Shown here: in pieces, positions 47,106 to 49,231 of the stretch
Layout: each line of letters starts with the position of its first letter
Numbering within the stretch: the stretch's first letter is position 1
Assembly (NCBI GenBank): GCA_016987375.1
Contig: PJRA01000274.1
Span: forward strand, 93,314 to 142,544
Direction: 5' to 3'
Source: Brachionus koreanus
Taxonomy: Eukaryota; Rotifera; Eurotatoria; Ploima; Brachionidae
Length of the DNA: 49,231 nucleotides
Notes under the pieces: model-generated
Seen by the model: the letters and a program-made list of their open reading frames with translations, nothing else
The model's database searches: none
What the model was told of the DNA's origin: nothing
Made by a program: the position numbers and the translations under genes

Positions 47106-47560
47106 TATTCCGTAAGATGATCCTAGGGTTTGAGTTGGATTTGATGTCGAAGTATTGTTCAAACTTCTCATTATAAAATGTTAAGATTTAATGGTTTGGT
47201 CTTGAGTGTACCTGTTTTTGAATTTATGACGATTCTACTTAAAAGTAAGCTGATTAATTAAAATTTTTCTGCATTTAAATTTTTTATTAAAATTTATAAA
47301 TATAAAAGATTTCAAAATTATCAAATATTACTACTTAGATGTAAGAAAAAATTTTAGTTGTTAACCAAAAGAAAACAATAAACATAATTTGCACAAAAAA
47401 GTGCATAAAAAAAGAAAAAAAACTTAAGTTAATTTTGATTTTTATTATTTAATTCTCTAAGTATTGAAAAAAAATTTTTTGTAAATGAAAATTTATTTAT
47501 TAAAATTTATATCCAAATTCTGAAAATAAAAAAAAATATTTTGTATCTTGTAGAATTTCA
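47106..47560. other. Spacer between GOSR1 and the GPCR gene
   Basis: A/T-rich, no gene seen; it contains the GOSR1 promoter region and the GPCR 3' end. Confidence 0.4.
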
Positions 47561-48631
47561 TTAATTCTTATTTGAAAAATTGGTGTTTTGAATTGTGAAT
47601 ACCAAGGATGACCCATTCTGATCTAGTCCGTCTTGAAAGCTGCCAATTCTATTTTGACGAGTCCTTGGAATTTTTGATATACCAAGAAACTCTTTTATTT
47701 CCATTATAGTAATTCGTAGTTCATTATAAAAAATTTTGTTGAATTTTAAGTTAATAAAAAATGGAAAAACATGATTGAATGCTGATATATAAGTGGTGAC
47801 AAAATATATAATTGTGATTACACCAGTAAAAAAGCTCAATTGTCCAGAAGTTGCACTATACAATATTTTTGATAATTCTAATGGTAGTAAATTGGCCAAA
47901 AATATAGAATTAATAATTATTAAAGATGATGCAAAATAGTATTCTCGTTGCATGGACCTGTTTTTCTTAAATTTTAATCTCGATTCTCTTAAAGCTTTAA
48001 TTAATGATATATTCGCATAAAGCATTATTGTAAATGGTAAAATAGTTCGTACAATAGTGTAGAAAAATTCACGAATAAAATATGAAGTTCTGTTAGTGTT
48101 ACACAAAGGTATAGATTGGTTATTATAAATGATAATATTACGATTCAAAAAAAAAACTGGAATATTTGTCAGAATAATGATTATTAGAGTTATGAGCAAG
48201 ATACTTGATAGAATTTTTTTATTTCTATTGAATCTAAATTGTTTGTGAACATACTTGATACATGCTAGGCGATCTAATGTCACTATGACATTTAGCCAGG
48301 CTGATGCTTGAAAAGAAACTCTCAAAAAAAGGTTAAAAAATATGCAGGTGAAAGAAGATAAAAGCACTAAATCAACACCAAGTGACTGAGTAAAATATTG
48401 AGCAAATAAATTTGTTAATGCAATTGAATCCATTATAGCTATTACTCGAAAATAAAATCCCATTGTTCCTTTGTCAAAAGTTTTTCTCGAAAAGATTATA
48501 TATGAAATTAAATTAAAAAATAAACCAAATGGAACAATTGTCAAATTAGCATAGAACATAAATGTATTTGAGGTGCGATATGCCCATATAAAGTAGTTAA
48601 CCACACTATCATTTGAAACAATATTTTGCAT
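47561..48631 (-). CDS. Class A (rhodopsin-like) G-protein-coupled receptor
   Basis: A single-exon gene of 356 residues from ATG 48629-48631. Seven hydrophobic segments are visible at about 26-48, 58-80, 92-117, 138-160, 188-212, 233-256 and 262-292. TM3 is followed by LDRLACIKY (a DRY variant), a Cys before TM3 (FTC) can pair with the Cys of PLCNTN in extracellular loop 2, and TM7 ends NHVFPFFIN in place of NPxxY. The N-terminus has possible glycosylation sites. The layout resembles peptide receptors of the FMRFamide-receptor type, which are often expanded in lophotrochozoans and rotifers; the ligand cannot be inferred. Intact, no frameshift. Confidence 0.85.
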   Translation of the reverse strand: MQNIVSNDSVVNYFIWAYRTSNTFMFYANLTIVPFGLFFNLISYIIFSRKTFDKGTMGFYFRVIAIMDSIALTNLFAQYFTQSLGVDLVLLSSFTCIFFNLFLRVSFQASAWLNVIVTLDRLACIKYVHKQFRFNRNKKILSSILLITLIIIILTNIPVFFLNRNIIIYNNQSIPLCNTNRTSYFIREFFYTIVRTILPFTIMLYANISLIKALRESRLKFKKNRSMQREYYFASSLIIINSIFLANLLPLELSKILYSATSGQLSFFTGVITIIYFVTTYISAFNHVFPFFINLKFNKIFYNELRITIMEIKEFLGISKIPRTRQNRIGSFQDGLDQNGSSLVFTIQNTNFSNKN

Positions 48632-49206
48632 TATAATCAAAATTTAGACGGCTTTGGCAATATTTTTTTCTTGTAAAAAAATTCAAAATAGAACTGAAAT
48701 GAAATTGTTTAATTTAAATATCATTTTTTATGTGCAAACAAAGAGACAAATTAAGTTAATTTTGCTAAAGAAATTAGTATTGTTAAGCTTAACAAATAAG
48801 CTAAATTTTTTTTGTTTTACGTCAAACAAATTCCTCTAAGATGTTTAAATACAATTATTGAATTAATACTAGCTAATATTTTTTTTTAAATCCAGTTTAT
48901 TATCTATTTTATAACACAGACCCAAACATCTAGGTTAAATTCGATATTTCGTTTGTTAATACACTAATTTTTTGTAAAATAAGTAAATTCAAATTATTTG
49001 ATTTTTTTCTGGGCTTTTAAAATGCTTTATTTTAAAGTCAAATTTTTTAAATAAATGAAAATTTTTTTCAAAATTTTGCCCAAAAACTTATAAACTTATT
49101 AACAATAAATAAACTGAATTATGATTTTGTGAAATTTAGTACAAAATATAAAAAGAGAACAAAAGTTAATGCTAAAAAAGCTAAACTTTTTTCGTGAAGG
49201 CTTTTA
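48632..49206. other. GPCR 5' flank, no gene seen
   Basis: A/T-rich sequence. A short frame at 48654-48839 is not supported by composition. Confidence 0.4.
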
Positions 49207-49231
49207 ATGAGTTCTGCAAGTGCAACAAACT
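49207..49231 (+). CDS. Possible start of a gene cut by the window end
   Basis: ATG at 49207 opens MSSASATN and runs off the end. The last ~25 bases are less A/T-rich than the preceding sequence, which in this genome marks coding DNA. Too short to judge. Confidence 0.2.

Noticed and set aside
25752..48631. A functional cluster linking CYP46, OSBP, Rab35 and GOSR1 (sterol and Golgi traffic)
   Set aside because: The genes are kilobases apart on mixed strands with unrelated genes between; proximity alone does not support a shared system.
1..49231. tRNA, rRNA, CRISPR array or spliced-leader gene
   Set aside because: I looked for cloverleaf-like GC islands, regularly spaced direct repeats and a rotifer-type spliced leader and saw none; a covariance-model scan would be needed to exclude small RNAs.

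Overview
This window looks like nuclear DNA from a small, very AT-rich animal genome. Evidence for this: every recognisable gene is a metazoan family (macroH2A, TRIM37, arrestin-domain protein, CYP46-type P450, ASPDH, OSBP, Rab35, GOSR1, class A GPCR); the standard code is used; most introns are short (45-58 bp) with GT-AG ends; and intergenic DNA is extremely A/T rich. A monogonont rotifer (Brachionus-like) fits best, but that is inference from composition, intron size and gene content.

Layout. On the minus strand at the left is a roughly 1,750-residue NO VEIN-like protein with a GHKL ATPase fold (286-5561); a 14-base homopolymer breaks its first 38 codons from the rest. A five-exon macroH2A histone gene (8213-9526, +) follows. 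After a long gene-poor stretch with a LINE remnant and a small terminal-inverted-repeat element come a small Cys-rich ORF (13076) and a four-exon TRIM37 gene (13609-22081, +). TRIM37's large introns hold two MITE-like elements, an assembly gap and a striking near-perfect hairpin. An arrestin-domain gene (22738-23960, +) has one apparently non-canonical splice donor, and a decayed duplicate of its 5' flank lies about 2 kb downstream. A ten-exon CYP46A-like P450 (25752-27739, -) is followed by a decayed LINE reverse-transcriptase fragment and a 650-bp inverted repeat. Then come a small two-exon ORF (29776), L-aspartate dehydrogenase ASPDH (30565-31568, +), an orphan exon (34198) that could be a 5' coding exon of OSBP, OSBP itself (37329-41800, +), and a pair of TTAA-ended MITEs. 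The right end carries three minus-strand genes in a row: Rab35-like GTPase, Golgi SNARE GOSR1 and an intronless class A GPCR.

The genes are not an operon or a single pathway. OSBP, Rab35 and GOSR1 all act in membrane or lipid traffic, and OSBP and CYP46 both concern sterols, but there is no sign that this neighbourhood is functional. I found no gene cluster that looks like a new biological system. The most unusual structure is the 123-bp perfect inverted repeat (44-bp loop) inside the last TRIM37 intron, which would be transcribed as a long double-stranded hairpin. Exon models were built by reading splice sites and conserved protein sequence by eye; family assignments rest on recalled conserved motifs, not on a database search.
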